Below are positions 1 through 4,315 of a DNA stretch of 5,084 bases, in pieces (position 1 is the stretch's first letter; each line of letters begins with the position of its first letter). Origin of the DNA: Oscillospiraceae bacterium (GTDB lineage Bacteria > Bacillota > Clostridia > Oscillospirales > Ruminococcaceae); assembly GCA_031281115.1 (NCBI GenBank), contig JAITFV010000096.1:1-5084 (forward strand), written 5' to 3'. The translations under genes were made by a program, and so were the position numbers. A model generated the notes under the pieces. The model had not been told where the DNA came from, searched no databases, and saw only the letters and a program-made list of their open reading frames with translations.

Positions 1-92
1 CCACCCGTTTCCATTGTTTCTGCCGTTTTTAGGGTTTGACAAGCCATTTTTTCTTTCAGCCCAGACCCACCAAATTCTCGCTTTCTTGCCAT
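1..92 (-). CDS. Possible start of a downstream ORF, cut by the window edge
   Basis: After the stop of the coiled-coil ORF, the minus strand has two further in-frame stops and then an ATG at 92-90. From there the frame stays open for 30 codons to the window edge, beginning MARKREFGGSGLKEKM. The lysine/arginine-rich start is typical of a small DNA-associated protein, but I do not recognise the family. There is no convincing Shine-Dalgarno upstream, and other frames are also open over this short stretch. Treat it as a tentative partial gene, possibly co-transcribed with the ORF at 108-515. Confidence 0.22.
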   Translation of the reverse strand, partial: MARKREFGGSGLKEKMACQTLKTAETMETG

Positions 93-107
93 TTATTAAT
101 GCATTAT

Positions 108-515
108 TCAAACATCATATTCTTCTTTGGTTTCTCTAAGTTGATGTTTGAGAGAAATTATAGTTTTAGGGTCGGCTTCTTCCGCTAATTTATCATTTAA
201 CTCTGTGATTTTATTTTCAAATTTAGTTATTTCCGCGTTAGTTTCTGCGAATTGTCTGATATATTTAGGAATAGCCTCTTGCTCGGCGATTTGCTTATCC
301 AAATTTGACATAGTTTCATTTAAGGCTTGTGCCTCATCAGATTTCATAGGGTCAAGTTTAATGTCGTGTAACTTTGCTTTCAATTTCTCGGCACTTTCTG
401 CCGCTTTATTAAATTCGGGTTCGACCTTTGCTATTTCTTTATTTACATTTTCAAGTTCTTCTCTTAAATCAACAGTTATAAGTTCTTTTGCTTTTTCATC
501 ATACACAGCAAGCAT
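108..515 (-). CDS. Coiled-coil protein of unknown function, possibly a fragment
   Basis: I do not recognise this protein. From the ATG at 515 it is 135 residues long. It is almost entirely charged heptad-like sequence with Leu/Ile/Ala spacing (for example the stretch around LREELENVNKEIAKVE, and NAEITKFENKITELNDKLAEE), which predicts an extended alpha-helical coiled coil. There is no signal peptide, membrane segment or catalytic motif. I prefer the ATG at 515 because AGAAGG lies about 7 bases upstream. The frame also stays open upstream through a TTG at 575 and into sequence antisense to the neighbouring plus-strand gene, so the true N-terminus may be missing. Coiled coils of this kind occur in C-terminal parts of relaxases, in the large conjugative-element helicases and in phage structural proteins; none can be chosen from sequence alone. 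A head-to-head junction with unrelated GC-richer DNA lies near 575-586. Confidence 0.55.
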   Translation of the reverse strand: MLAVYDEKAKELITVDLREELENVNKEIAKVEPEFNKAAESAEKLKAKLHDIKLDPMKSDEAQALNETMSNLDKQIAEQEAIPKYIRQFAETNAEITKFENKITELNDKLAEEADPKTIISLKHQLRETKEEYDV

Positions 516-585
516 TGGTCTGCCTTCTGCAATTTTCTTATTATATATCAAATTCACAGCGCAGTACATAAACAAATTCCACGAA

Positions 586-810
586 ATGGAGAACAGCCTA
601 CAAACTAATGCCCCTGCGCAACCGGCGCTCCCGCTTGCGGATAAACTGCCTCCTCCGGCTCTTCCCGATACTAAATTAATCTACGCCCGGGCGAAGCTAT
701 CAGACCAATATCTGAAACTGTCGAAATCGCCCGCGCTCACCGAAGAACAACGCAGAGATTACGCACTCAAAGCGGTACAAGCTTTGGAGAGCGGAGAGGT
801 GTCGCGATGA
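586..810 (+). CDS. Small hypothetical protein, first gene of a two-gene unit
   Basis: This 74-residue protein is not from a family I recognise. The first 28 or so residues are rich in Pro, Ala and Leu and probably disordered (APAQPALPLADKLPPPALP). The rest (about residues 31-74) is amphipathic helix with many Lys, Arg and Glu (YARAKLSDQYLKLSKSP, then EEQRRDYALKAVQALESGE). The frame is open far upstream (from 148), but that part is antisense to the coiled-coil gene. The ATG at 586 is therefore the sensible start, although it has no clear Shine-Dalgarno, and a lost or displaced 5' end is possible. Codons here are clearly GC-richer than in neighbouring genes. Its stop overlaps the start of the next gene by ATGA, so the two are probably translationally coupled. 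Such tiny protein pairs are common in prophages and plasmids; the role is unknown. Confidence 0.55.
   Translation: MENSLQTNAPAQPALPLADKLPPPALPDTKLIYARAKLSDQYLKLSKSPALTEEQRRDYALKAVQALESGEVSR
793..799 (+). promoter_or_regulatory. Strong Shine-Dalgarno for the 50-residue membrane protein
   Basis: GGAGAGG lies 7 bases before the ATG at 807, inside the last codons of the upstream small gene. It is the main reason for accepting the short downstream ORF as a real gene and for proposing coupled translation of the pair. Confidence 0.7.
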
Positions 811-959
811 GCAAGAAGAAAGGCTACATGCTGATGAATTATAAAATCTGCGCTCTGTTCGTGCTTGGGTATATAATCGGGGTAGTTTTGCCTTTTGGGG
901 TAGGGCTTGTGGTGTTGGGGTTTGTGTGTTTGGCGATGTGTGAGGAAAACAAATATTAA
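807..959 (+). CDS. 50-residue single-helix membrane protein
   Basis: The ORF runs from the ATG at 807 to the TAA at 957-959. Residues 1-13 are basic (MSKKKGY and a Lys near residue 13). Residues 14-44 are almost uninterrupted hydrophobic sequence rich in Gly and Val (for example GYIIGVVLPFGVGLVVLG), enough for one long or two short membrane helices. The tail CEENKY is polar and acidic. By the positive-inside rule the N-terminus would face the cytoplasm. It overlaps the 74-residue gene by four bases (ATGA) and has a good GGAGAGG ribosome site. Small one-helix proteins like this occur as phage holin-like or accessory proteins, as type I toxins and as membrane anchors for a partner encoded next door. 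The sequence does not decide between these. Confidence 0.6.
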   Translation: MSKKKGYMLMNYKICALFVLGYIIGVVLPFGVGLVVLGFVCLAMCEENKY

Positions 960-1049
960 CAATTTGTAAATTATAAATCTATTAAAATCTAATAAGGTCG
1001 AATAAGCTCTTAATTGCTCTGATATAGACTATATGCGGATTTTACACCA

Positions 1050-1079
1050 TTGACAGTATGTCATATTATGGTATATAAT
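1050..1079 (+). promoter_or_regulatory. Sigma-70-type promoter with a palindrome on the -35 box, no clear gene downstream
   Basis: TTGACA (1050-1055) and TATAAT (1074-1079) match the consensus perfectly and are separated by 18 bases. A perfect inverted repeat TGACA-gta-TGTCA (1051-1063) overlaps the -35 box, as repressor operators often do. A second palindrome, ATATAG-a-CTATAT (1022-1034), lies just upstream. No convincing plus-strand gene follows within 500 bases, so the site may be a leftover of a regulated gene now lost, or it may drive RNA antisense to the minus-strand ORFs. Confidence 0.45.
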
Positions 1080-1308
1080 AAAATATATTGGCGGTGTGTG
1101 CGGCGCATTGTCGTCCAATATCGCCAAAAGCCGATTTTATTAGTTTGCTGTCCTGTTTATGTGCTGTATATCCATAATGCGGAATATTTGATTTTCGGTG
1201 ATATTTTTCCGAGAACCACGCGAAATACTCATAAGCAAAATTAAAAGTCCTCTGATTATCCCATTCGGGCTTAGGTTCGAGGAACATAACCTCATTAATC
1301 GCCATCAT
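1066..1308 (-). CDS. Hypothetical 80-residue protein, weak call
   Basis: The ORF begins ATGATGGCG at 1308 and ends with TAA at 1066. The product is rich in aromatic residues (FNFAYEYFAWFSEKYH) and has no motif I recognise. Codon choice looks plausibly coding, and the strand matches the recombinase remnant just upstream. However, there is no good Shine-Dalgarno, only a weak purine run before the start. The 3' end overlaps the plus-strand promoter-like site at 1050-1079. It may be a true small gene, a broken end of something larger, or chance. The overlapping plus-strand reading frame (1050-1244) looks less like protein. Confidence 0.33.
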   Translation of the reverse strand: MMAINEVMFLEPKPEWDNQRTFNFAYEYFAWFSEKYHRKSNIPHYGYTAHKQDSKLIKSAFGDIGRQCAAHTANIFYYIP

Positions 1309-1330
1309 AATTGTTTCTTTGGCTTTGTGA

Positions 1331-1507
1331 TTAGGTTTGTCTGACTGTAGCCATTAATTTTTGCAATGCCGGACGTGCTGTGTTCTTTCCGCTTAGTTTA
1401 TCAGTAAATATATTCTCCGGTGGAATATTCAACTCTGCCATGCCGATAATCTGCCTGTCAGTGCATTGCTCGGCGGTGAAAACCCTTATGTAACCGTATT
1501 TTTTCAT
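1331..1507 (-). pseudogene. Serine recombinase (resolvase/invertase) N-terminal remnant with catalytic Ser replaced
   Basis: The 58-residue product starts MKKYGYIRVFTAEQCTDRQI, the signature beginning of the resolvase/invertase catalytic domain, normally GYxRVSTxxQ. Similarity continues through LNIPPENIFTDKLSGKN and ARPALQKLM, then stops at about residue 52; a short unrelated tail ends at TAA. A complete family member is about 180-200 residues (small resolvase) or 500 (large recombinase), so the rest of the catalytic domain, the E-helix and the DNA-binding domain are all missing. The nucleophilic serine (position 10 in gamma-delta resolvase numbering) is Phe (codon TTC), one base from TCC. 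Arg8 and the DRQ motif remain. A good Shine-Dalgarno, AAAGGA, lies 7 bases upstream of the ATG. There is no promoter between it and the terminator of the nuclease gene. It cannot be an active recombinase. Confidence 0.75.
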
Positions 1508-1525
1508 AATCTTATCCTTTCTTGC

Positions 1526-1559
1526 AATAAAAAAGGAGCCTTGATTTTAAGGCTTCTTT
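1526..1559 (-). terminator. Rho-independent terminator of the YhcG-like nuclease gene
   Basis: On the minus strand, AAAGAAGCCTT pairs with AAGGCTCCTTT (11 bp with one G-U pair) around a 6-base loop and is followed by TTTTTTATT. It begins about 20 bases after the nuclease stop. It sits directly before the ribosome site of the recombinase remnant, so it should insulate that remnant from upstream transcription. Confidence 0.85.
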
Positions 1560-1580
1560 GCTTGTTTATTTTTTGATACT

Positions 1581-2588
1581 TTAAGGTAACAGCTTTTTGC
1601 GTTCCAACCGCTCTTTCGTTTCGATTAGAAGCGTTTGTATTTTTTCTTCGAGTTCCTTTTTCGGTGGTAATGCAGTCCAGTATTCCGCAACCACAATTCT
1701 GTCCTTATCCAATTTCAAAAGCTCTATTTGTTCCCGACTACTTTTTGTGCAAAGTATTAACCCGATAGGAGCTTCCTCACCCTCGCGCCGGTCGTATTTG
1801 TCGAGCCAGCCGAGATACAATTTCATCTGCCCGTTATAATCAGCCTCAAATTTACCCAACTTCAATTCTACAGCGATTAAGCGTTTCAAATCCCTGCTGT
1901 AAAAAAGTAAATCGACATGATAATCGTTACCGTCAATAATCATTCGTTTTTGTCGTTCGACAAAGGTAAGTCCCTTGCCAAATTCGAGTATAAATTTTTC
2001 CAATTCTCGTAAAATCGCTTCTTCCAAATCTTCTTCTTGATGTTCCTCTTTCAAACCGAGAATGTCAAACAAATACGGGTCTTTAAAAGCGTTGAGCGGT
2101 ATTTTTGTTGTGACGGTTATCTGAGTATTGGCAATTTCCTTTCTTTCAAATGCTTTGCGGTTAATGAGTTTCCGAAAATCCCTTGTAGTCATTACACTTT
2201 TTGCCGCTTCATTAAGATAAAACAGCTTGGCTTCTTGCGTTTTTAGCGGTAAAACCTCAACAAAATGCGTCCAACTTAATTGTGTAGTTACTGCCGACAC
2301 AATTTCAAAATCAGAAAATTGTTCAGCAAATTGCATCATACGCCGTATATTTCGTAGTTCAAAGGTTCTTCCGTATTTGTCACGTAATTGTGTAGCGAGT
2401 TGCAACACAATTTGTTTTCCGTAGTCAGCGCGCTTGTTTTCGATTATATCAGCATTTATATGTTTACCAATTTGCCAGAATAAATAAACTGTTATTCTCT
2501 TTGTTTGTGCATAAGCAGTTCTGCGGCTTTGCTCTATAAGAATGGATATTTCATCGAACAGCTTTTGTTCATAATTTATTAAGTCCAT
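1581..2588 (-). CDS. yhcG: DUF1016/YhcG-family PD-(D/E)xK nuclease
   Basis: The 335-residue product has the two-part layout of the YhcG family. Residues about 8-155 form the DUF1016 N-terminal helical domain (conserved YLFWQIGKHI at 35-44, the LRNIRRMMQFAEQF region near 78-91, and LSWTHFVEVLPLK at 104-116). Residues about 170-320 form a PD-(D/E)xK nuclease fold. The catalytic set is visible: Asp226 in YHVDLLFY, then Glu241-Leu-Lys243 in AVELKLGKF, followed by the conserved NGQMKLYLGW (252-261). Length is normal for the family and no lesion is seen. Members are soluble and often sit in restriction or defence islands and on mobile elements; their biological substrate is not settled, so nuclease activity is inferred from the motifs. 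It has its own promoter, a GAGAGG Shine-Dalgarno 6 bases before the ATG, and its own terminator. It is therefore a self-contained unit among broken genes, which suggests arrival as cargo. Confidence 0.92.
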   Translation of the reverse strand: MDLINYEQKLFDEISILIEQSRRTAYAQTKRITVYLFWQIGKHINADIIENKRADYGKQIVLQLATQLRDKYGRTFELRNIRRMMQFAEQFSDFEIVSAVTTQLSWTHFVEVLPLKTQEAKLFYLNEAAKSVMTTRDFRKLINRKAFERKEIANTQITVTTKIPLNAFKDPYLFDILGLKEEHQEEDLEEAILRELEKFILEFGKGLTFVERQKRMIIDGNDYHVDLLFYSRDLKRLIAVELKLGKFEADYNGQMKLYLGWLDKYDRREGEEAPIGLILCTKSSREQIELLKLDKDRIVVAEYWTALPPKKELEEKIQTLLIETKERLERKKLLP

Positions 2589-2594
2589 AATTTT

Positions 2595-2651
2595 CCTCTC
2601 ATTTTAAATTCCGATTTTTCCCATTATAGCATACTTCCCGTGAAAAATCAA
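2595..2651 (-). promoter_or_regulatory. Promoter and Shine-Dalgarno of the YhcG-like gene
   Basis: On the minus strand, TTGATT (2651-2646) and TATAAT (2628-2623) are spaced by 17 bases. A TG one base before the -10 (TGcTATAAT) adds an extended -10 element. GAGAGG at 2600-2595 is the ribosome site. The start of transcription is expected near 2616, giving a short leader of about 28 bases with no obvious structure. Confidence 0.8.
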
Positions 2652-2692
2652 CCCACAGGAAAGCAAACGCTTCTTTTACGTTCAATTTCCTT

Positions 2693-3448
2693 TTATGAAG
2701 CCATTTTTAAGCAGGGTAACGCATAAATCGGCTTTATGACTGATGTGTGCGGTGTGTCAACGGGCGTTGCCGTAGCAAAAATGATTCCCTCACCGCCTGT
2801 CTGTTCGTCAAGATACTTGCATTTAAGATACAAGTCCGTAGCTTTCTGAGATTCGGTAGATTGCAAACCCGCTACATTACTCATTTTAGTATGTGAATAG
2901 AGGTTTTTGAAATAATGCGATTCGTCTACCACAAGTTTATCTACACCAAGTTCCTCAAAATCTGCAACGCTGTCCTTTATCGGTGCTTCTGCAAGTCTTT
3001 CAAGCCTAACTTCAAGATTTGCTTTCATCTTTTCCATTTGCTTAATTGTAAACTGCTCACCTTTTTCTTCTTTGAGTGCTTCAATGCTGTATGTGAGTTC
3101 GTTTATTTCATCTTGTATAAACGATTCCTGCCGCTCTTGTGAAATTGGAATTTTCTTTAATTGGCTGTGTCCGATAATCACTGCGTCCCAATCCCCCGTA
3201 GCAATTTTAGCGGTCAGACGTTTGCGGTTTTCTGCCGTGAAGTCTTTTTTAGTGGTGACAAGTATATTCGCCGCCGGATAGAGCCGTAAAAATTCACTGT
3301 CGATTTGTTCCGTGATATGGTTAGGAACGCACATAAGAGCCTTATCATGCAGTCCGAGCCGCTTACCCTCCATGATTGCCGCACACATTTCCCACGTTTT
3401 TCCTGCTCCTACTTCGTGTGCAAGTAGGGTGTTACCACCGTATAGCAA
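2693..3448 (-). pseudogene. Remnant of the giant SNF2-type helicase/methylase of conjugative elements
   Basis: The 250-residue stretch is the first RecA-like lobe of an SF2/SNF2 helicase. It shows [16 protein letters not shown] with Walker A (residues 11-18), [18 protein letters not shown] (41-58) and [10 protein letters not shown], then the charged insert [24 protein letters not shown] box II (175-178), and FATATPV motif III (224-230). I recognise this order from the very large (often above 2000 residues) helicase/methyltransferase proteins encoded by integrative conjugative elements of gut Firmicutes. Those normally continue at motif III with SNSM-like residues. Here the sequence switches after Val230 to an unrelated 21-residue tail and a stop. 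At the other end, homology begins at the Tyr of YGGN, and an in-frame TAA lies just upstream of the nominal TTG start. The methylase, second helicase lobe and C-terminal region are all absent, so it cannot be functional. Confidence 0.85.
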
Positions 3449-3510
3449 TTAAACGCAGTGATTGCTAACATGTAAGTGCGCCCTTGCGTCCTTGCGGACA
3501 CTTGCGGGAT
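3443..3510 (+). other. oriT: Origin of transfer (oriT), IncQ/MOBQ type
   Basis: TAAGTGCGCCCTT at 3473-3485 is the conserved nic region that I recall from MOBQ-family origins (RSF1010/R1162; staphylococcal pSK41/pGO1, where it continues TACGGGATTT). By analogy with those origins, the relaxase would cut after GCGCCCT, between 3484 and 3485. As in the known origins, an inverted repeat precedes it: TAGCAAT (3443-3449) and ATTGCTA (3461-3467), 11-base loop. Five bases separate the repeat from the nic motif, somewhat more than I remember for RSF1010. Downstream there are three CTTGCG copies and TGCGGGATTTT, resembling the pSK41 right side. A TraC/TraD-like accessory gene follows in the same direction, the expected neighbourhood. 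No relaxase gene is present in the window, so nicking would need an enzyme encoded further away or in trans. Confidence 0.8.
3483..3506 (+). repeat. Three CTTGCG direct repeats just after the nic site
   Basis: CTTGCG occurs at 3483-3488, 3491-3496 and 3501-3506. Between the first and third copies is a tight GC hairpin, GTCC-TTGC-GGAC (3488-3499). Such short repeats beside nic are candidate binding sites for a relaxosome accessory protein; that role is inferred. Confidence 0.5.
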
Positions 3511-3613
3511 TTTTGTGCTTGCTTTTGCGCGCGCTTTCCTCTTTTTGTTCTGTGGTAATTAGTAATTGTGGTGTAAATGCTATGCAATATCAATACATGA
3601 ACAGTGAATATAT

Positions 3614-3656
3614 TTGAGATATTTTTAATATGATTTAATATGAAAATTGATATTAA
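3614..3656 (+). promoter_or_regulatory. Promoter and operator-like repeats before the TraD-like gene
   Basis: TTGAGA (3614-3619) and TAATAT (3636-3641) are spaced by 16 bases. A perfect tandem 10-bp repeat TTTAATATGA (3624-3633 and 3634-3643) covers the -10 region. A perfect 7-bp inverted repeat, TTAATAT and ATATTAA (3635-3641 and 3650-3656, 8-base spacer), reaches to just before the ribosome site. These look like binding sites for a repressor, perhaps the relaxosome protein itself. The promoter boxes are only moderate matches. Confidence 0.5.
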
Positions 3657-3657
3657 C

Positions 3658-3663
3658 GGGGGG
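3658..3663 (+). promoter_or_regulatory. Shine-Dalgarno that supports a TTG start
   Basis: GGGGGG lies 8 bases before the TTG at 3672. The closer ATG at 3668 would give only five codons before a stop, so TTG is the productive start. It is only four bases downstream of the decoy ATG, so initiation at that ATG could reduce expression. Confidence 0.55.
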
Positions 3664-3671
3664 TGTCATGA

Positions 3672-3989
3672 TTGGCAACACTTGATGAACGGATTGCGCG
3701 GGAAACAATAAAACTTGAACAACTGAAACGCCAAAAACGCGCACAAGAAGCGCGGGAAAAACAGAAAGAACGCGCTACAGAAACACGTCGAAAAATAATA
3801 CTCGGCGGGATTGTGATTAAATATTTCCCGCAGTTTGAAGAATTGCAACCACAGAAAACTAATGAGGAAAATAACAAAGAATTTGAATCTTTTGCTAATT
3901 TTTTAGCTTGTCTGGCAGAAAAGAAAGATTTAGTGGCACAGCTTAAAAAAGAAGCGCGGGAAAAAGTCTTGACTAACTCGGGGAAATAG
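3672..3989 (+). CDS. Putative relaxosome accessory protein, TraC/TraD-like
   Basis: This 105-residue basic protein starts at TTG. Residues 1-40 form a charged helix probably able to make a coiled coil (LDERIARETIKLEQLKRQKR). It leads into TETRRKIILGGIVIKYFP (residues 36-53), which closely resembles the TRRKIxLGGLVxKAG motif of the small TraD/TraC proteins encoded beside MOBQ origins in Ti-type and related plasmids. Residues 70-101 form another helix (FESFANFLACLAEKKDL). In those systems the accessory proteins bind oriT DNA and assist the relaxase. The call rests on this motif and on the position directly downstream of the nic site, and is less certain than a full-length domain match. The final codons carry the -35 box of the following toxin-antitoxin promoter, so the two units are tightly packed. 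Another Firmicute mobilisation protein of the MobC kind is possible. Confidence 0.62.
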   Translation: MATLDERIARETIKLEQLKRQKRAQEAREKQKERATETRRKIILGGIVIKYFPQFEELQPQKTNEENNKEFESFANFLACLAEKKDLVAQLKKEAREKVLTNSGK

Positions 3990-3997
3990 GTTATAAT
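3969..3997 (+). promoter_or_regulatory. Promoter of the VapBC operon
   Basis: TTGACT (3969-3974) and TATAAT (3992-3997) are spaced by exactly 17 bases. The -35 box lies inside the last codons of the TraD-like gene, and its TAG stop (3987-3989) falls within the spacer. Transcription should start near 4004. Confidence 0.8.
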
Positions 3998-3998
3998 G

Positions 3999-4018
3999 TT
4001 GTGGTAAGTTCTTTACAA
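3999..4018 (+). promoter_or_regulatory. Candidate VapBC operator
   Basis: Just after the -10 box, GTAA (4004-4007) and TTAC (4013-4016) form an inverted repeat, and TTGT (3999-4002) with ACAA (4015-4018) forms a second, overlapping one. VapBC complexes usually repress their own promoter by binding such sites around the start point. The repeats are short, so the assignment is tentative. Confidence 0.3.
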
Positions 4019-4042
4019 TAAATCTAAACGGAAAGGGGCGTA

Positions 4043-4315
4043 ATGGAGATGATACAAACATATCAAGGTTATTTTAGGGAAGACGGACGGTTTATTTCGG
4101 ATAGTCTGTTAATTCAAATTCCTGTAGGACGGCGGGCTATTGTGAATGTTCTTGATGATGAGGTTGTTGCAACCACTGTAACAAGCAAAGAAAAGAATCT
4201 GAAACAATTATTTGCAGAAGCGGAAAAAGCGGAAAACGCTTTAACAAGTGATGAGTGGGCTGAATTTGAAAATTTGCGCTCACAGACTAATCTTGAAAGG
4301 GCGGTTGACTTATGA
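4043..4315 (+). CDS. vapB: VapB-like antitoxin
   Basis: This 90-residue protein is encoded directly before a VapC toxin and overlaps it by ATGA. Residues 1-45 (YQGYFREDGRFISDSLLIQIPVGR onward to VNVLDDEV) look like the small beta-rich DNA-binding and dimer domain of antitoxins. This type is common in Clostridia and spirochaetes and is not an obvious classical AbrB sequence. Residues 46-90 are acidic and helical (KNLKQLFAEAEKAENALTSDEWAEFENLR), the expected toxin-wrapping part. The protein would bind and neutralise the RNase and repress the shared promoter. Two starts are possible, ATG at 4043 and at 4049. The purine run GGAAAGGGG (4030-4038) favours 4043, with a spacing of about 4-6 bases. 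The family name is inferred mainly from the operon context. Confidence 0.75.
   Translation: MEMIQTYQGYFREDGRFISDSLLIQIPVGRRAIVNVLDDEVVATTVTSKEKNLKQLFAEAEKAENALTSDEWAEFENLRSQTNLERAVDL

Noticed and set aside
148..585. Long plus-strand frame running into the 74-residue gene
   Set aside because: This part is the exact antisense of the coiled-coil ORF and reads as low-complexity Ser/Leu/Phe sequence; only the portion from 586 looks like real protein.
759..962. 67-codon minus-strand ORF
   Set aside because: It is the shadow of the GC-rich plus-strand pair, has no ribosome site, and the opposite strand has a clear Shine-Dalgarno and membrane helix.
1050..1244. 64-codon plus-strand ORF at the promoter-like site
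   Set aside because: Its nominal start is the TTG within the -35 box itself, so it could not be translated from that promoter, and the product is Cys/Tyr-rich with no recognisable pattern.
2037..2424. Two plus-strand ORFs opposite the nuclease gene
   Set aside because: Phe/Ser/Cys-rich antisense shadows of a well-supported gene.
2915..3281. Two plus-strand ORFs opposite the helicase remnant
   Set aside because: Phe/Cys-rich antisense frames without ribosome sites.
3668..3685. ATG start for the TraD-like gene
   Set aside because: It reads only five codons before a stop; the TTG at 3672 opens the full frame.
3653..3877. Two minus-strand ORFs opposite the TraD-like gene
   Set aside because: Ser/Phe/Cys-rich antisense shadows; the plus strand has the motif, ribosome site and promoter.
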